Source: Plasmopara viticola
Taxonomy: Eukaryota > Oomycota > Peronosporomycetes > Peronosporales > Peronosporaceae
DNA length: 64,000 nucleotides
Reading direction: 5' to 3'
NCBI GenBank assembly: GCA_001695595.3
Contig: MBPM02000011.1
Coordinates: 744,001-808,000 of the forward strand
Shown piece after piece: positions 37,386 to 49,500 of the stretch. The translations under genes and the position numbers were made by a program. The notes beneath the pieces were generated by a model. That model was not told the origin of the DNA and searched no databases. It was given only the letters and a program-made list of their open reading frames with translations. Every line of letters starts with the position of its first letter. Within the stretch, counting starts at the first letter, position 1.

Positions 37386-39216
37386 ATGGTGAGGACAGCA
37401 CAAGGCGAGGCACGACCTCTCTCGTACGTTGCACGTGTGCCGTAAGCTTTCCATCCAGCATATGATTTATTTGTCTCACATTATATACGTGCTTAATGCA
37501 GTGTCGAGGCTACGCCTTGTACGCTCGATAAGACTCTCATCGGCCGAATCAAACAAAAGTTCGACGCGGAGACCAAAAGTGGTTGTGAACGTGACTGCAA
37601 AACAGCATATACCACACAGACTGATTGGGATAACGAACACAAAGTACGGCATCAGTTACGTCATTTGGAGCGGCGATGTGCTAAACTCAAGCGGAAGCTG
37701 CAAGAGAAGGAAACTCAGATTCAGGCATTGCAAGAGCAGCAGCACTCTAGCTTCCCATTGCTGATGCATGAAACAATACGCAGCCTGCACTCTATGGACA
37801 GTAAAAATGCCAACAAAAAAGGACATGAGCTGGTAGGTAAAGCTTGATGGAGCTGAATAGCACTAGAGTTTAAATTTCACGACTAGCTGCAGCCTGTCTC
37901 GCATTCTTTGATACGGAACATGGCCCACGAACAATCAAACGTGGATGCTCGCATTCACGAGTACGAGCTTCAGGTACACTCACTTCTACGGCTATATGAG
38001 AGTGTTCGTTGAAGATCTGTGAATGTTGCAGATTGCTGAGCTGTACGAAGAGAATAATCAAGAAAGACTCAAAAGTGAAATGTTAAAGGAGTGCCTTTGT
38101 GAGCTAAAGCGTGGTAAGGCAAAGCTTATGAAAGCTTGCAAACACGCAAAGCAGGAGCTTCAAGCTGCAAGAGATAGCGGGCTCAGTCAGATGCTGATGG
38201 ACATTGAAGTGCGTTGTGACTCTGTGGAAAAAGAGAAAGCTCATGTTATGGATGAGCTACTAGCCGAGCGCTCTTTGGTAAGCTTGTCATTGATAAGTCA
38301 CGGCTTGTATTAACAATCGCATGTCACACAGCGGACAAAGCAAGAGCTTAAATTAAAGGCCGTCACCGAACAGCTTGAAAAACTAAGACTTGAATCTACC
38401 AAATGGGAAGGTATGCACAGTAACTTCTTATGTAATATGTTTGCTTTTCTCGACGATCTGCTGTTCATAGATACCGTTGCGAAAAACGAAGAAAAATTAA
38501 AGCAGTCTCGCGATCAAATATGTGACCAGCAGCTGACGATTGAGAACTTAAAAGCCGATGCTAAAAAAACTGAACGAAGATATAGTCGCTCTCCTGAACC
38601 CTGCCAAGACGGTAAACAAGAAGAGGTGCGTTCTGCTTTGTGCCTGCTGTGTAAACATTCACAGTAATGCACCATTCGTGTCAAAGATCGAACAATTGGA
38701 TTCTATCATAAGCGTGCTACGGGCAAAAGTTCGAGAGGCTGAACAAGAACTTCATCAGGTGAATACAGAAGTCATTTATTGGCGCGACCAAGTCACTTCC
38801 CAAAACGAAAAAAGGTTATCCCAAAGTGAGGAATTCTCGTGTACGGCTCGTGATGTGAACCAAAAGCTGCTCATCCAGGTACGTCGCTACTTTCAGTCAT
38901 TCTGTCCTCTGGGTTTGTCTTCTGCCACTAACATGCCAACTATTGCTTTCAGGTTCGCTTCATCAGTAAGAGATTGCGTGCACTAATAGAATTGGTACAA
39001 GTCTACCACGAAACAAGTGCTGTTGACATAAATTTGCTCAACGAACAACACTTTTTCGGCAAAGTTCACTGTACGGATGACTCTCTCGTAAATGAAGTTG
39101 ACGTGACACAACTTTCGTGTAGTGTCATGGAAGCGGCTCGTTACGTGGCCGAGTTGCAGCAGACAGTCGAAGACGCTTGCGCGAGACTTATGGGCAGCAC
39201 TTGCGCTATGCAGTAA
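37386..39216 (+). CDS. Coiled-coil protein, eight exons
   Basis: Exons 37386-37441, 37502-37832, 37893-37973, 38032-38277, 38332-38410, 38471-38611, 38687-38878 and 38953-39216 join in phase with GT..AG introns of 52-75 nt, giving about 462 residues. Most of the protein is heptad-like and charged: LRHLERRCAKLKRKLQEKET, NNQERLKSEMLKECLCELKR, VREAEQELHQVNTEV. The C-terminal part (VRFISKRLRALIELVQVYHE onward) is less coiled. One problem: in exon 6 the frame must drop one base at the A7 run near 38565 to continue as KKLNEDIVALLNPAKT. That may be a sequencing error or a real lesion. The coiled coil suggests a cytoskeletal, centrosomal or flagellar protein, but no family is recognised. Confidence 0.75.
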
Positions 39217-39440
39217 TCACGTTTGGGCGCAGCAAACTTAGTTGCTTATAAATTGGCACATTTTCTTGTTATGTCGTTGACCTTCGCAACTTTATTTGCA
39301 ACTGGCGACCAGAACTATTTTCTATTAGAAGTTACGGGTACGGTATATGCGTGCTGTTTTCGAGCAGACACATTCACGATAGCGATAAATGCTAATCTGC
39401 TGTACGATGGAGCTTGTGCGCCTTCACCTTCGCCTTCCTA

Positions 39441-40130
39441 TCACTGCTTAGCCAGATAAGCCGACACATTGGAATTTGATTGAATTTTCTCCACACGCAC
39501 TTTGAGATGAGGATAATCATCAAGTGAGAATTCCGTGAATGTTTCGAGTCCTCCATTCTTAATGAGATCGAACAGCTGTAAGTCTGCATACGTCATCTTC
39601 TCACCTAAAAAAAAGGGCCCCTTTTGAACAAACCCTTCGAGAAGCTTTAGTGTCTTGGGTAAGCTCTCTCGCACCAATTTATTTATCTTCTCGGCTTTCG
39701 AAGCCTCATCTGGCGTACGGTACGTAATATCTGAGATGGCCGTTTTCACGTCGACGAGCGATTCGGACACCATATCCACGCACAGACACTCAAGCGGGTC
39801 CTGCGGATACAAGCCCGTGATTTTGGCGGCATAGCGAGCAATCGCCATACTTTGACTGTACGTCGTGCCGTCCACTTCAAGCACCGCCACTTGGCCGAGT
39901 GGAAGCATTGGTTTGATGGCCAGGAAGGCGTCGCGGTTCAGTCGCTCATCAACGAACGACACGTTGCCTGCTGACAAGATCAGGCGCGCGAGTTCCGCCC
40001 GGCCACGCCCATCAAAGTACGTTAGCTTGAGGTGCGGGAATTGCCTCCAGGGTGTATGCTGCGGCACGGAGTAAATGTTGTAGAGCGCTAAGAGCATTGC
40101 AGTCACGGCCACAAGAACGAATTGGTTCAT
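39441..40130 (-). CDS. Glutathione S-transferase with N-terminal hydrophobic segment
   Basis: An intact 229-residue frame. Residues about 1-20 (MNQFVLVAVTAMLLALYNIY) form a signal peptide or membrane anchor. The thioredoxin-like N-domain follows: LKLTYFDGRGRAELARLIL, where Tyr38 is in the place of the catalytic Tyr of sigma-type GSTs; PLGQVAVLEVDG with the cis-proline region; and SQSMAIARYAA, which binds the glutathione gamma-glutamyl group. The helical C-domain ends with FLGEKMTYADLQLFDLI, the usual N-capping region. Enzymes of this class conjugate glutathione to electrophiles or isomerise prostaglandin-like compounds. The N-terminal segment suggests a secretory or membrane location, which is unusual for a soluble GST. 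It is convergent with the coiled-coil gene, 224 bp apart. Confidence 0.93.
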   Translation of the reverse strand: MNQFVLVAVTAMLLALYNIYSVPQHTPWRQFPHLKLTYFDGRGRAELARLILSAGNVSFVDERLNRDAFLAIKPMLPLGQVAVLEVDGTTYSQSMAIARYAAKITGLYPQDPLECLCVDMVSESLVDVKTAISDITYRTPDEASKAEKINKLVRESLPKTLKLLEGFVQKGPFFLGEKMTYADLQLFDLIKNGGLETFTEFSLDDYPHLKVRVEKIQSNSNVSAYLAKQ

Positions 40131-40603
40131 CTTACCAGCAGCTCTACCTATAAGACGATTGAATGTGTCTTAGTAATTCTTTTATGCAAATCGATCGTAC
40201 TTACACGAATACAAATATTAAATAGGAAAATCACCTTAAAGAGTAATATGCTCAAGGTTCTTTTCCTAAAAACAAGCATAAAATCACATGAAATAATCGA
40301 CCCATCCTGTGTATACAATAATGAGTGGAGCAGACTGAGCTCTAGCAAATCAACGGACCAGCTCTTAGAATGGAAATACCGTCAAACCAATCGATTTTGG
40401 CATTATAACAAAAAGGGAGGAGGCTTTGGTCAATTTTTTGTCAGTCGAATGATCGCGCTTGACTTTTTAAGATCGATTTCGTATCACATTCTCGATCACC
40501 CGGATTGTGGTGGTACTCGCTACCTGTCTCTTAAGGCCATGAGCCCGTGTTATCCTCTTGCTTGACTTGCTACTTGCAGCTGGTCGCTCTACTTTACTCA
40601 CTG

Positions 40604-40927
40604 TATTGTATTGTATTACGTTATCGCGTTGCCAAGTTATGCACGTGCTAGGCTCTATGGCTAGTCCACGGCATAGAGTGGTGTCCGCATACGTCGAGTC
40701 TCGTTCGGCGGGCAGTGCAGCCAGCCCCGAGGCCGTGAGGGTCTTCCATTATTTTGTGTACTTCTGACTTGGTAAGAGCCCAGGTGGCGCCCTGGTGCTG
40801 GAGACCGTCGCGTCGAGGGTGAGACTCGTTAGAGACATGCAGATGCCCGAGAGCACCTGCCCGAAGCGCGCGAGCATTTAGCCCCCGCGCTTGGAAGGAG
40901 GGCGTCACCCCAACCTTTTCCGAAAAA
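40604..40927 (-). mobile_element. SINE-like element, family 1, copy 2
   Basis: About 324 bp, minus orientation, closely similar over its whole length to the copies at 33316 and 59397. The target duplication is TACTTTACTCACTG (40590-40603 and 40928-40941), 14 bp. The tail is CGTAATACAATACAATA on the sense strand. A few non-element bases (TTTTTC) sit between the duplication and the conserved GGAAAAGG start, as is often seen at 5' ends made by LINE machinery. It has a small internal deletion near the tail compared with the other copies. Confidence 0.82.
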
Positions 40928-40941
40928 TACTTTACTCACTG

Positions 40942-42662
40942 TGAGACAATATTAGCCACAATCCGAGAATATCCTAAGTAACTTTGGCATTCGGCGTTTA
41001 TGCGAAGCTTGATTCGCTAAGGAAGGCGCAAAGGCGTCATCACGTCTACCTTAGATACGTTATTAATAGCTCTGATGTCTTTCGTATCAATTTTGAGTTC
41101 ATCCTTGCTTAGACTGCTTTATTGTGAAAATTTACGCAAAACATAGGCGAGACTATAGCTCTGTTCTGAGGAATTGGGCGTTTAGCACCTGCGGCTTCAT
41201 CCCGCTAGCTGATGCACACCTTGCATTTTTTCAGCCACAGCAAGCCCATACTTGTCCATCACAGGAACAAATAATGACTCTGTAATGTTAAAAACCTCTA
41301 GCTTCACAGCCGAGACAACATTTTGTTAGCTAATTAAGACGACTCATCTTTGTTGTTTTCCCTTAAAGCATAATTTGATTAATTTTAATAGATGAGAATC
41401 GCTCGCTGGCATGCGAAATTTTCCCACGCGCCAGAGTCTACCGAGACACAAAGTGGGCTCTTATTTTCTCGTACATTTGTGTATAAAACACCGCTACTTG
41501 CTGAGCTAGCGATCTTTCGGGCTAAGCTCTTTATTGTGTGCCCGCTACGATGAATTAGGTCTTCATCAGCGTTTATCTGTTAGGTGTGTGGATGCGTCTT
41601 GTGGTAGCGTTCCTTTAAAGCTTCAAGCAAGACAAAGGTCTACATTGTCGGCTTTCTGCAAAGGTGGGCACAAACTGTGTAATGCTTGTTCACCACAACT
41701 AATATATCTGAAAATACTTTGCTGTTTAATATTTTAGCTCACCGGGGATATACGTCATCTAGCGGTTTCAAGATCATACACCATAGACGAGAAATTGCCC
41801 AACCACAATCTTTCAGAGATATGGCGGTGATAGCGATTTGCATCGCCTCTTCAAACGTCACTTGCACTTAAAAAAGCTTAGTGCAACGCAAGTATACCCT
41901 TAGGCCGACTATGAGCAAATTCACCTTACTTTGTTGAGGAAGTGGTGCCTGACGTTATCGGCCGCTGAGTCTTTGAACTCATGAACATGTTCATGAAGCT
42001 CATCATTTCGCGCCTACAAGTGAGAAAATACAATTGACGGTGTCATTTTAAAGGCTCGAGACGAAATGTTGATCTCAACGGTCTTTTACATTGCAACCAG
42101 GCGATAAGCTTTCTGACAAATCTAATTTATGGGTGACAGGCCAGCTTTTGGCCGGCCTTTTTAACAAGAAAATATGACCACCAGGCCGCATAGATTGTCA
42201 GCCCTTCCTTATAGTTCCAAAGACAGAAGGTTTTAATTTTCACTGAGCCCGCTTTGCCATAAAGTACGCACGAGTGCATCTTTTGAGCTTTTAGCGTTTT
42301 GTGGTCTATTCAAAGCAAGCAATTTTGAGTACGGCGGTAAATACACCATATTAATGGCAAAATACTTGTCATTATTCGCAAATTATATACAAGACTGACA
42401 AAATCATTGTGCTTGTCGATGCGCTTTCGTGCAGACCAGACAATATGTTGACCCAAATAAGCTGAGATGGAAGATACGAATACGTACAGCATCCAAAATG
42501 GATGCCGACCTACAGCTTTTGATCTGACTTTTTTCGCCCCGAGGCAGATGATTAATCCTTGACAACGAATACAGCCGCATTGCTAGGTCGTCAGATCTAT
42601 CATACGATAAATCCGGCACCTTGTCCAGTTAGGAGCTCGGAATAACAAATAGTAAAAAAAAA
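40942..42662. other. Intergenic stretch without a supported gene
   Basis: About 1.7 kb, AT-rich, with only short frames. Nothing recognisable as a domain, RNA gene or mobile element. Confidence 0.5.
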
Positions 42663-43139
42663 TTGGAGGAATATGATGATCCAAAAAGCGGTCAGCCGAT
42701 CCAAAAAAAAGCTTTTTTTAATCTGAAAAACAATAATAGCCGTATATATGCAATTACGTGGCCAGGTGTGTCACACCTTGGCTCTTTTACAAATGTGAGT
42801 GTACTGTCGGAACGTTGGACCTCGATTACGTCTTTGGCTCACCGGACATTAATGACAAATGGCTTAGTTTGACTACGGAAGATGATGCATTCGATTACTG
42901 TAAAAGTGGAGCACAAACGGGACTCAAACGGCAGAACTATTTTTAAATATAGCATTCAAGTACCACGGTCTGCCGAAAACGATGGTGACGATTATCACGC
43001 TGTGTTTTTGGCCAAGGCTGTTTCGCTTGCTGATATCGACAGCTACAATATTCACATAGAGATGGTCAGATGGGAAGAGAGGATGCGCTACGCAGTATGT
43101 GCGCTGCGGTGTCAAAATTATGAGCCAAAAAGCTTTTGA
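42663..43139 (+). pseudogene. Decayed gene fragment, unknown
   Basis: Three overlapping plus-strand frames read as one protein through two frame changes: 42663 to about 42790 (SRIYAITWPGVSHLGSFTN), 42758 to about 42895 (TVGTLDLDYVFGSPDINDKW) and 42882-43139 (HSITVKVEHKRDSNGRTIF, AVSLADIDSYNIHIEMVRWE), ending at a normal stop. The amino acid pattern is that of a beta-rich soluble protein. I do not recognise it. Confidence 0.4.
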
Positions 43140-44723
43140 TGGCTAAGTTTGAACTCAACAATATACGTCACGCATCTACGGGGTCTACATCAATATATAA
43201 CAACACTTTATATCTCAAATGCTTTTAGAATAAGTAAGTGATATAGCTCGGATAACATGTCTTTACCGTAAGACCAGATTCTTTCAAACGAATTGGCTAT
43301 TTTTAATCAGTAATGCATGAGGTGCGATTACATCCACCAAAGATAGACAGAAATTCTCAGACAAACACACGAAAGAAACAACAAATGAATATGTCAGCTT
43401 TTATTTGAATAATGCTAGAAGCTAAATCAAGCCACTTGATCCTCATGTAGGTCCTTTGGAGCCCCGCACAAACACCGAAGTGCATTCCTCGCGTTAAGGC
43501 GAACTCCATTGGTAATATGGCGGCTAATAGTGTCCATAGCCACCACGATCTGGCCAGTACAATGGCCGAATATTAGGGCTGCGGTGCCAATGTAAGGGTC
43601 ACTGAATATTCTATAGCTGAGTTTGCTTTCAAAAATGCGAATTCCGCATATAAATTAGCTCAAACATATGAAGGTTTCGTTAGCTCTTCAAGCTCAAATA
43701 AATTCGTAAGAAGTTGGGGAGAAGCTCGAAGATCTGTCAACTACTTTCTTACAGAAAATTAGCTGAATGTGAACAGCAGAATTAGAAATGGGACTACACT
43801 TACCAAAAATTAAAATAGGAGAGAAGATTTCCTGAATTTATAAATTTTTGTTAAGTATTTCTACTAGCAATTACCCAGCACTTCGATTTTAATGCGAGTT
43901 TCGAGTTGCCCCCTCACCTCCTAGAAGAATCGTTCCCGCACCAAAACTAATTAGTAAAGCGAGTACGGGTTGAGATGCGGCTATTAATGGCACCTGTAGC
44001 AGTCACCGTACTGGACATCACATGGGCCAAATATGTGCGCTGCAATATCACAAGCGTTGGTCAATACAGGTGTGATAGCTGACTTCGCAGGCAACAATGC
44101 AATTCAGGAGTTTACGGGATTTATAGATTACACTGCATATTAATTGAAGCGTTCTAAAGTTCCCCAAGCTCTTTAAAGCACAAATGCTTCTGAAATAGTT
44201 AGGAAGTAGAAGAAACAGCCTGTCTTACTGTGCGACTAATTTTTTACGGCTTTATGTGATCAGCAGGGCAAAAGGTGCGATTGCTTCAGCCATAGGCATA
44301 TAAAATGAATTACAGACAATCATAAAATGAAAGTAATAGGTATATTTTTTTAACGTCACAGAGCAATGCTGAGTACCAAAAATTCAGCCACCCGATCCTC
44401 ATGTGAGATCTAGTGCCTTATTGCAATGTGTTACCGTGCTCGACCTTAATAGTACGGTTTGTGAAACGGCAGCTGATCTTACCACTGTACCGATTATCAC
44501 GAAGACAAATACTGCACAATGAGCTGCTGGATGAGCTACGAAGAGAAGCAACCTCTTGGAAAAGCCTGGGAACCTGGCACTTCGATGTGCGGTGGTCACT
44601 TCGACTGTAGACCTTTGGGAACTCGTGGTCAAAAATTTCATTTTGGCTTCGGGGACCTAAAAAAACTTAGTTTCCCAAAAGAAACCAAAATTTTGGAGAC
44701 AGAAGTGCATTTAAAGCGCATGA
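43140..44723. other. Decayed stretch with weakly repeated segments
   Basis: Two segments, about 43320-43460 and 44265-44405, share short blocks such as GATCCTCATGT and GGTGCGATT and may be old duplicates. A plus-strand frame at about 43575-43762 reads ANVRVTEYSIAEFAFKNANS and ends in a stop; it looks like a gene scrap. No intact gene. Confidence 0.3.
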
Positions 44724-45086
44724 GCTGCTAGTTTTGTATCTAGAAGGTGCATCGCCAAGGCTGGATCGGCCTCTCATGATATTTCTTCACCGCCAGGTCA
44801 AGTGGCACTTCTGTGCAGTGCTAAAAGAAACGTTGATTATACGGGTGACAAGGCATATCTTTATATGGCACACTACTACCGCTTCACAGATGTCGTCGAG
44901 AATGTAAACCAGCTTCGGCAAGATCTCTCGAATGCCACTGTAACTTGAATTGAGATAAACGAGCACTCAGATGGTCTTTTGGCAAGTGTTGAGATAGAAA
45001 AGGGACTCTATACCCGAGACTTAAGCCGCAGCGCCAGGCTTGGCATGATGTCAGACCCGATATATCTAAAAGGGAGCTGTCTCTGA
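44724..45086 (+). pseudogene. Decayed gene fragment with one TGA, unknown
   Basis: One frame holds for about 120 codons from 44724 to a final TGA at 45084, broken by a single TGA near 44946 (ACT TGA ATT). Readable parts are SSPPGQVALLCSAKRNVDYT, AYLYMAHYYRFTDVVENVNQ and INEHSDGLLASVEIEKGLYT. The start is missing. I do not recognise the family. It may belong with the fragment at 42663-43139 to a cluster of dying accessory genes. Confidence 0.4.
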
Positions 45087-46112
45087 CCTATCAAATAAGC
45101 AAGTTGCACTATATGCTCACGGGCATATGCTCACCGTAATTGTAATACTCGTTGCCATACTAGCGGTGCTTAAAGCGGGTACATACAATGCTCGGTGCCG
45201 TGGCTTTTGATGGCTAGGCAGTACTCAGTCAAGTAGACCTCTAACGAGACGACATACATCAGTATTCGGCAGCGGGCAAGTTACAGAGCTCCAAGTTTAA
45301 TGCGCTAATGACCTTGACCACCGCGGAATGTCCTGACGATGTCGTCATTGACTTCACCATTGCCCTCTTTCTCCACTTCCCTAATTTTGATGACCGCAAC
45401 TATAAGGGCTTCTTGGGTCGGTATTGTTGATACCTTGGACGCAAACTTTTTGATTTCTTACGTCTTTTAAGACAAGTAAAATTAGCACTGCTAGTATATG
45501 CCCTGCCATTCGTTTTAGTTAAATCCAGAGACACGACGTGATGAAAGTATTGAAAGGAATGGGCTAGCTTGCCCGATTACGTATAATGACGTGTAGCTTA
45601 CGCTTCCATCAGTAATATTGTTTGGCGCAAGCTCAACGATTAAAATAATGACTTTAATGGATCCACCTAACACCACGAATTACTCGATTTGTCGGACCAA
45701 TGGTTTGAAGCCTGTCCACTGTGGATATGGCCAGCATGATGCCAAGTATTGTCGATCCGTCAGATCGGCAGAGATTTAGAAACATATTAATACTTCCAAA
45801 AAAGGTAGTAATTCGACTGCTTGGCTTCCACCAAAAGCCGTTTTAGACTCGCGCTTAGCCTAGTTCGACATTATTTAGTCCGTGCGGTTGAGTTCATCGC
45901 TTTTTAAAGCCTTCAACAAAGCAACGCACGATGTCATTTTAAGCGTACGCACCACGGCTTAAATCCGATACAGCCAAATCATTTTTTGACATAAGCGACC
46001 TCACTTCTAAAAGCAACTACAGCGAAAAGCCAAAGCAATTTGCTTTCACGACTTGAACTCATCACAAAGTCATACTTCAGATTTTAAAGACAATATGATA
46101 TGTTTGCAAGAG
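45087..46112. other. Intergenic stretch left of the copia element
   Basis: About 1 kb without a frame I can support. It ends with the left flank of the copia element (GCAAGAG). Confidence 0.5.
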
Positions 46113-46590
46113 TTGAGGTGACGTGTCGTAGTGCCTGATGACGAATCATACCTGTATAGACCACAAATACCTTAGAGGCTAGCAGGTAAGGTTTGATGTT
46201 GATGAGAGTATATTATATCACGAGTAGAACTTTGTAGTTAACAAAACAATTCTTTATATAAGTCCAAGGCAGCAAAAAGAACACAAGTGCGATTACATAA
46301 GATATCTGCTTGCTGAATGTTGGAAGTGGCGACGGAGTGAGGCTTGAAAAAGGCGAGGCGAAGGGAGTTCTTGATCGATTGACCAAGAAGACACTTGAGC
46401 TGTAGATGGGAGATTCGAAAGTGATTGATTTATCGAAGCTTATTCCTACTGCCTGATTTATATGTGTAAACATATAAATCATGTAAGTCTTCCAATCAAC
46501 CTACTCGTCTAATCATATCTAAGGTAATTACCGTAAAAACTATCCGTAAGAACTCACCCTTTAAGTTCGGATTGTACCGGTAACCCTCAA
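46113..46590 (-). repeat. 3' LTR of the copia element
   Basis: 478 bp, nearly the same as 50382-50859. Contains the imperfect form of a palindrome at 46454-46481 (GATTTATATG TGTAAA CATATAAATC), which is perfect in the other LTR. Ends are TTGAGG and CCTCAA. Confidence 0.93.
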
Positions 46591-49500
46591 TACGCCCCCT
46601 CAATGCGAACTTCCATGAATGCCGAGAGCCGCCTTTAAGTCCTTGTGGCGGGGCCCTGATAGTCCCCTGGTCATAATTTCCGCCAGCATGATCGTCGTCT
46701 CATAGTACTTGAGCTTGACTTCTCCGCGCTTAACCTCATCACGGATATGATGGTACTTTATGTCGGTGTGTTTTGCGCGACCATATTCCACCGGGTTCTT
46801 GGTCATCTTGATGCATGATTGATTGTCCTCGAGAATGACGAGTTCCGGTCCTGCATCGTTGGCCGTAATCATGATCTCGCATAGTAGACGATAAATCCAC
46901 TTGCCTTCTTGGATGGCCAGACTCAGCGCGATGTATTCGGCTTTGCTCGTTGACAGCGACACACTTGCTTGTTTCTTGCTTCCCCAGCTGATGGGTGCAC
47001 CAAGCACCATAAATACATAGCCCGACGTTGACTTGCGATCCGCGTGGTCACCAGCCCAATCCGCGTCGGAGTAACCGCTTGGTTGATAGCGTAGTCCGTG
47101 CGACTTGGTGCCTTGAAGGTAGCGGAAAGTACGCTTGACGGCAGTCCAATGTTCTTGTTGCGGGTTCTCCATGAACCGCGACACATAGCCCACGGCGTAT
47201 GCAATATCCGGGCGCGTCGCTGTCATCAAGTGCATCAAAGCACCCACTGCTTCTCGAAACGGAGCATCCACCTTGGTTGCACTCTTGCTTGGCACTAGTT
47301 GAGTGCTCAAGTCGACCGGGCTGACAGTGGCCTAACAGTCATTCATCCCAAAACGCTTGAGAATGTCATTGATGTAGCGTCGCTGGCACATGATAACACC
47401 GCCGTTGGGTTCATCCACCAACTCGATGCCCAGCACAAATGTGCACTTGCCACTGTCCGTCATCTCGAAACGCGTCTTGAGGTCGCACTTCGTCTGCTCG
47501 ATCAGGTCTCGTGAGCTGCCTGTGACGAAAACATCGTCCACGTAGACCAGGACCAGCACGCAGTGACCGTTCACCAACTTGATGTACAGACATGGGTCGA
47601 AGTCCGAAACTTGGAAACCAATCGAGCACACGAATTCGTCGAAAGTCTCAATCCAGACGCGCGAGGCTTGCTTGAGACCGTAGATCGCTTTCACCAGTTC
47701 AAGGCAGTTGAAGTCGTCATCCATTTCGACGACTTCAGGGATGACGCAGAACACTCTCTCCTTCATCACACCGTACAGGAACGCTGTCACAACATCGAGT
47801 TGGTCCAAAGGCCAGTCGAAGTGCTTGGTGACTGCGACAATCATTCGTAGATTCGCGTACTTGACGACCGGTGAGAACGTCTCCATGTAGTCGATCCCGA
47901 ATTTCTGCTAGAATCCTTAAGCAACGAGGCGCGCCTTGAATTTCTCGATCGAGCCATCCGCCTTTCGCTTGATCTTGAATAACCATTTGGTATCAATGAC
48001 GCGTTGGTTGGTCGGCAACTTGGCAGCACGAAAGACTCCGCGAAGACGCATCAACTCCAGCTCGGCTTGAATGACCTTGCGCCAGTGCACTTGGTCTGGT
48101 CTATTGACTGCATCTCGAAAAGTTGCAGGCTCAGCCAGATCGCTTGCTTCGACTGCGTTGGCACTGGCTCGCCAAAATGTTGGCGGCGTAGAATCATCAT
48201 CTTGATCACTAGTCCCTTTTTCTTCCTCGTCAATCAGTACATCCCGCGTCCTTGATCGACTTCTCCGGTGGTGGTCGTGTTCATTGTCCGGCGCACTTAA
48301 TTCTTCCAGTCCTCTTTGACGATGACCCGAGCGTACGACATTCGTGTCCTGTCGTGATTTACGCTTGCCAGTCTGCTTGTAGTTGACTTGACGCACGCTG
48401 TCCTCGTTTATCTCAAGCAAATCGAGGTCCAGCACCGCATCCTCATGTCTTCATGTGGTGAGTCCGCCGAAAGTCCAAAGCTTGATTCATCAAAGTTGAC
48501 GTCCCGACTGATGACTATTTGTCAGGCCTCGATGTCGAATACTCGATACGCTTTGGAGACTTCTTCGTACCCCATGAACAGTCCGACACGAGCCTTGGGG
48601 TCCCACTTGAGGCGCTTTTCACTTGGGGTCAGGATGTGTGCTCGACACCCAAAGACGCGCATGTGTTTGACGCTTGGCTTGGAATTGTGCACAATTTCGT
48701 ACGGTGTCATGTGGGGAATCTTGGGCCATGGCATTGGGTTCTTCACGTAGATTGCCGTCATTGCTGCTTCGGCCCAGAAACACTTGTCCAGTTTTGCATG
48801 ATGCAGCAGACTTCGGCCGATGGTGACAATTGTTCTGATGGCCCGTTCTGCCGTCCCGTTGGTCTGATGCGCATACGGGACGGTGACCTGTTGCTCGATG
48901 CCTTCATCTTCGTAGAAGATCTTGAGAGAGTTGGCAGCGAATTCTCGAGCTCCATCGTGGCGAACAAACTTGACCTTCTTCTCGAAATGGTGCTGAATTT
49001 TGACGACGAAGTTCCGGATGCAGTCTTCACTCTCAGACTTGGATCGCAAACAGAATCCCTTCATGCAGCCACTTGCTTCGTCCACGATCAATAGCAGATA
49101 TCTGCTGCCACCAATCGACGTTTGTTCCATGGGGCCACAGATGTCAAAGTGAAGAAGCTCGAAGGTGTCGTAGCAGCGCTTGTCACGGTTGCTTGGGAAT
49201 GGTTTTTGGACCATCTTTCCTTGCTGATAGCCGAGACACACGCTTGATCCACTTGACTTCGCAGGCATGGTCGCATCCTTGATCATGCCACTTGTGATCA
49301 TTTTTCGAAGAACATCTAGTGGCGCATGACCCATGCGTGCATGTAGATCAGCAGATCTGGAGCTCGTCACCATGTTTGCAGATCTTTGCGGTGTCCGAAG
49401 CCAGTATAGTCCATCAGCGAGGTCCGCCGTTGCCACTACTTGAGTCGAGTTCTTACATGCTACATGCATTTTGGAACCGTTGAACACCACTCGAAACTTG

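Noticed and set aside
40122..40565. A 147-codon plus-strand frame
   Set aside because: Overlaps the start of the GST gene on the other strand, has no domain and is AT-rich; likely chance.
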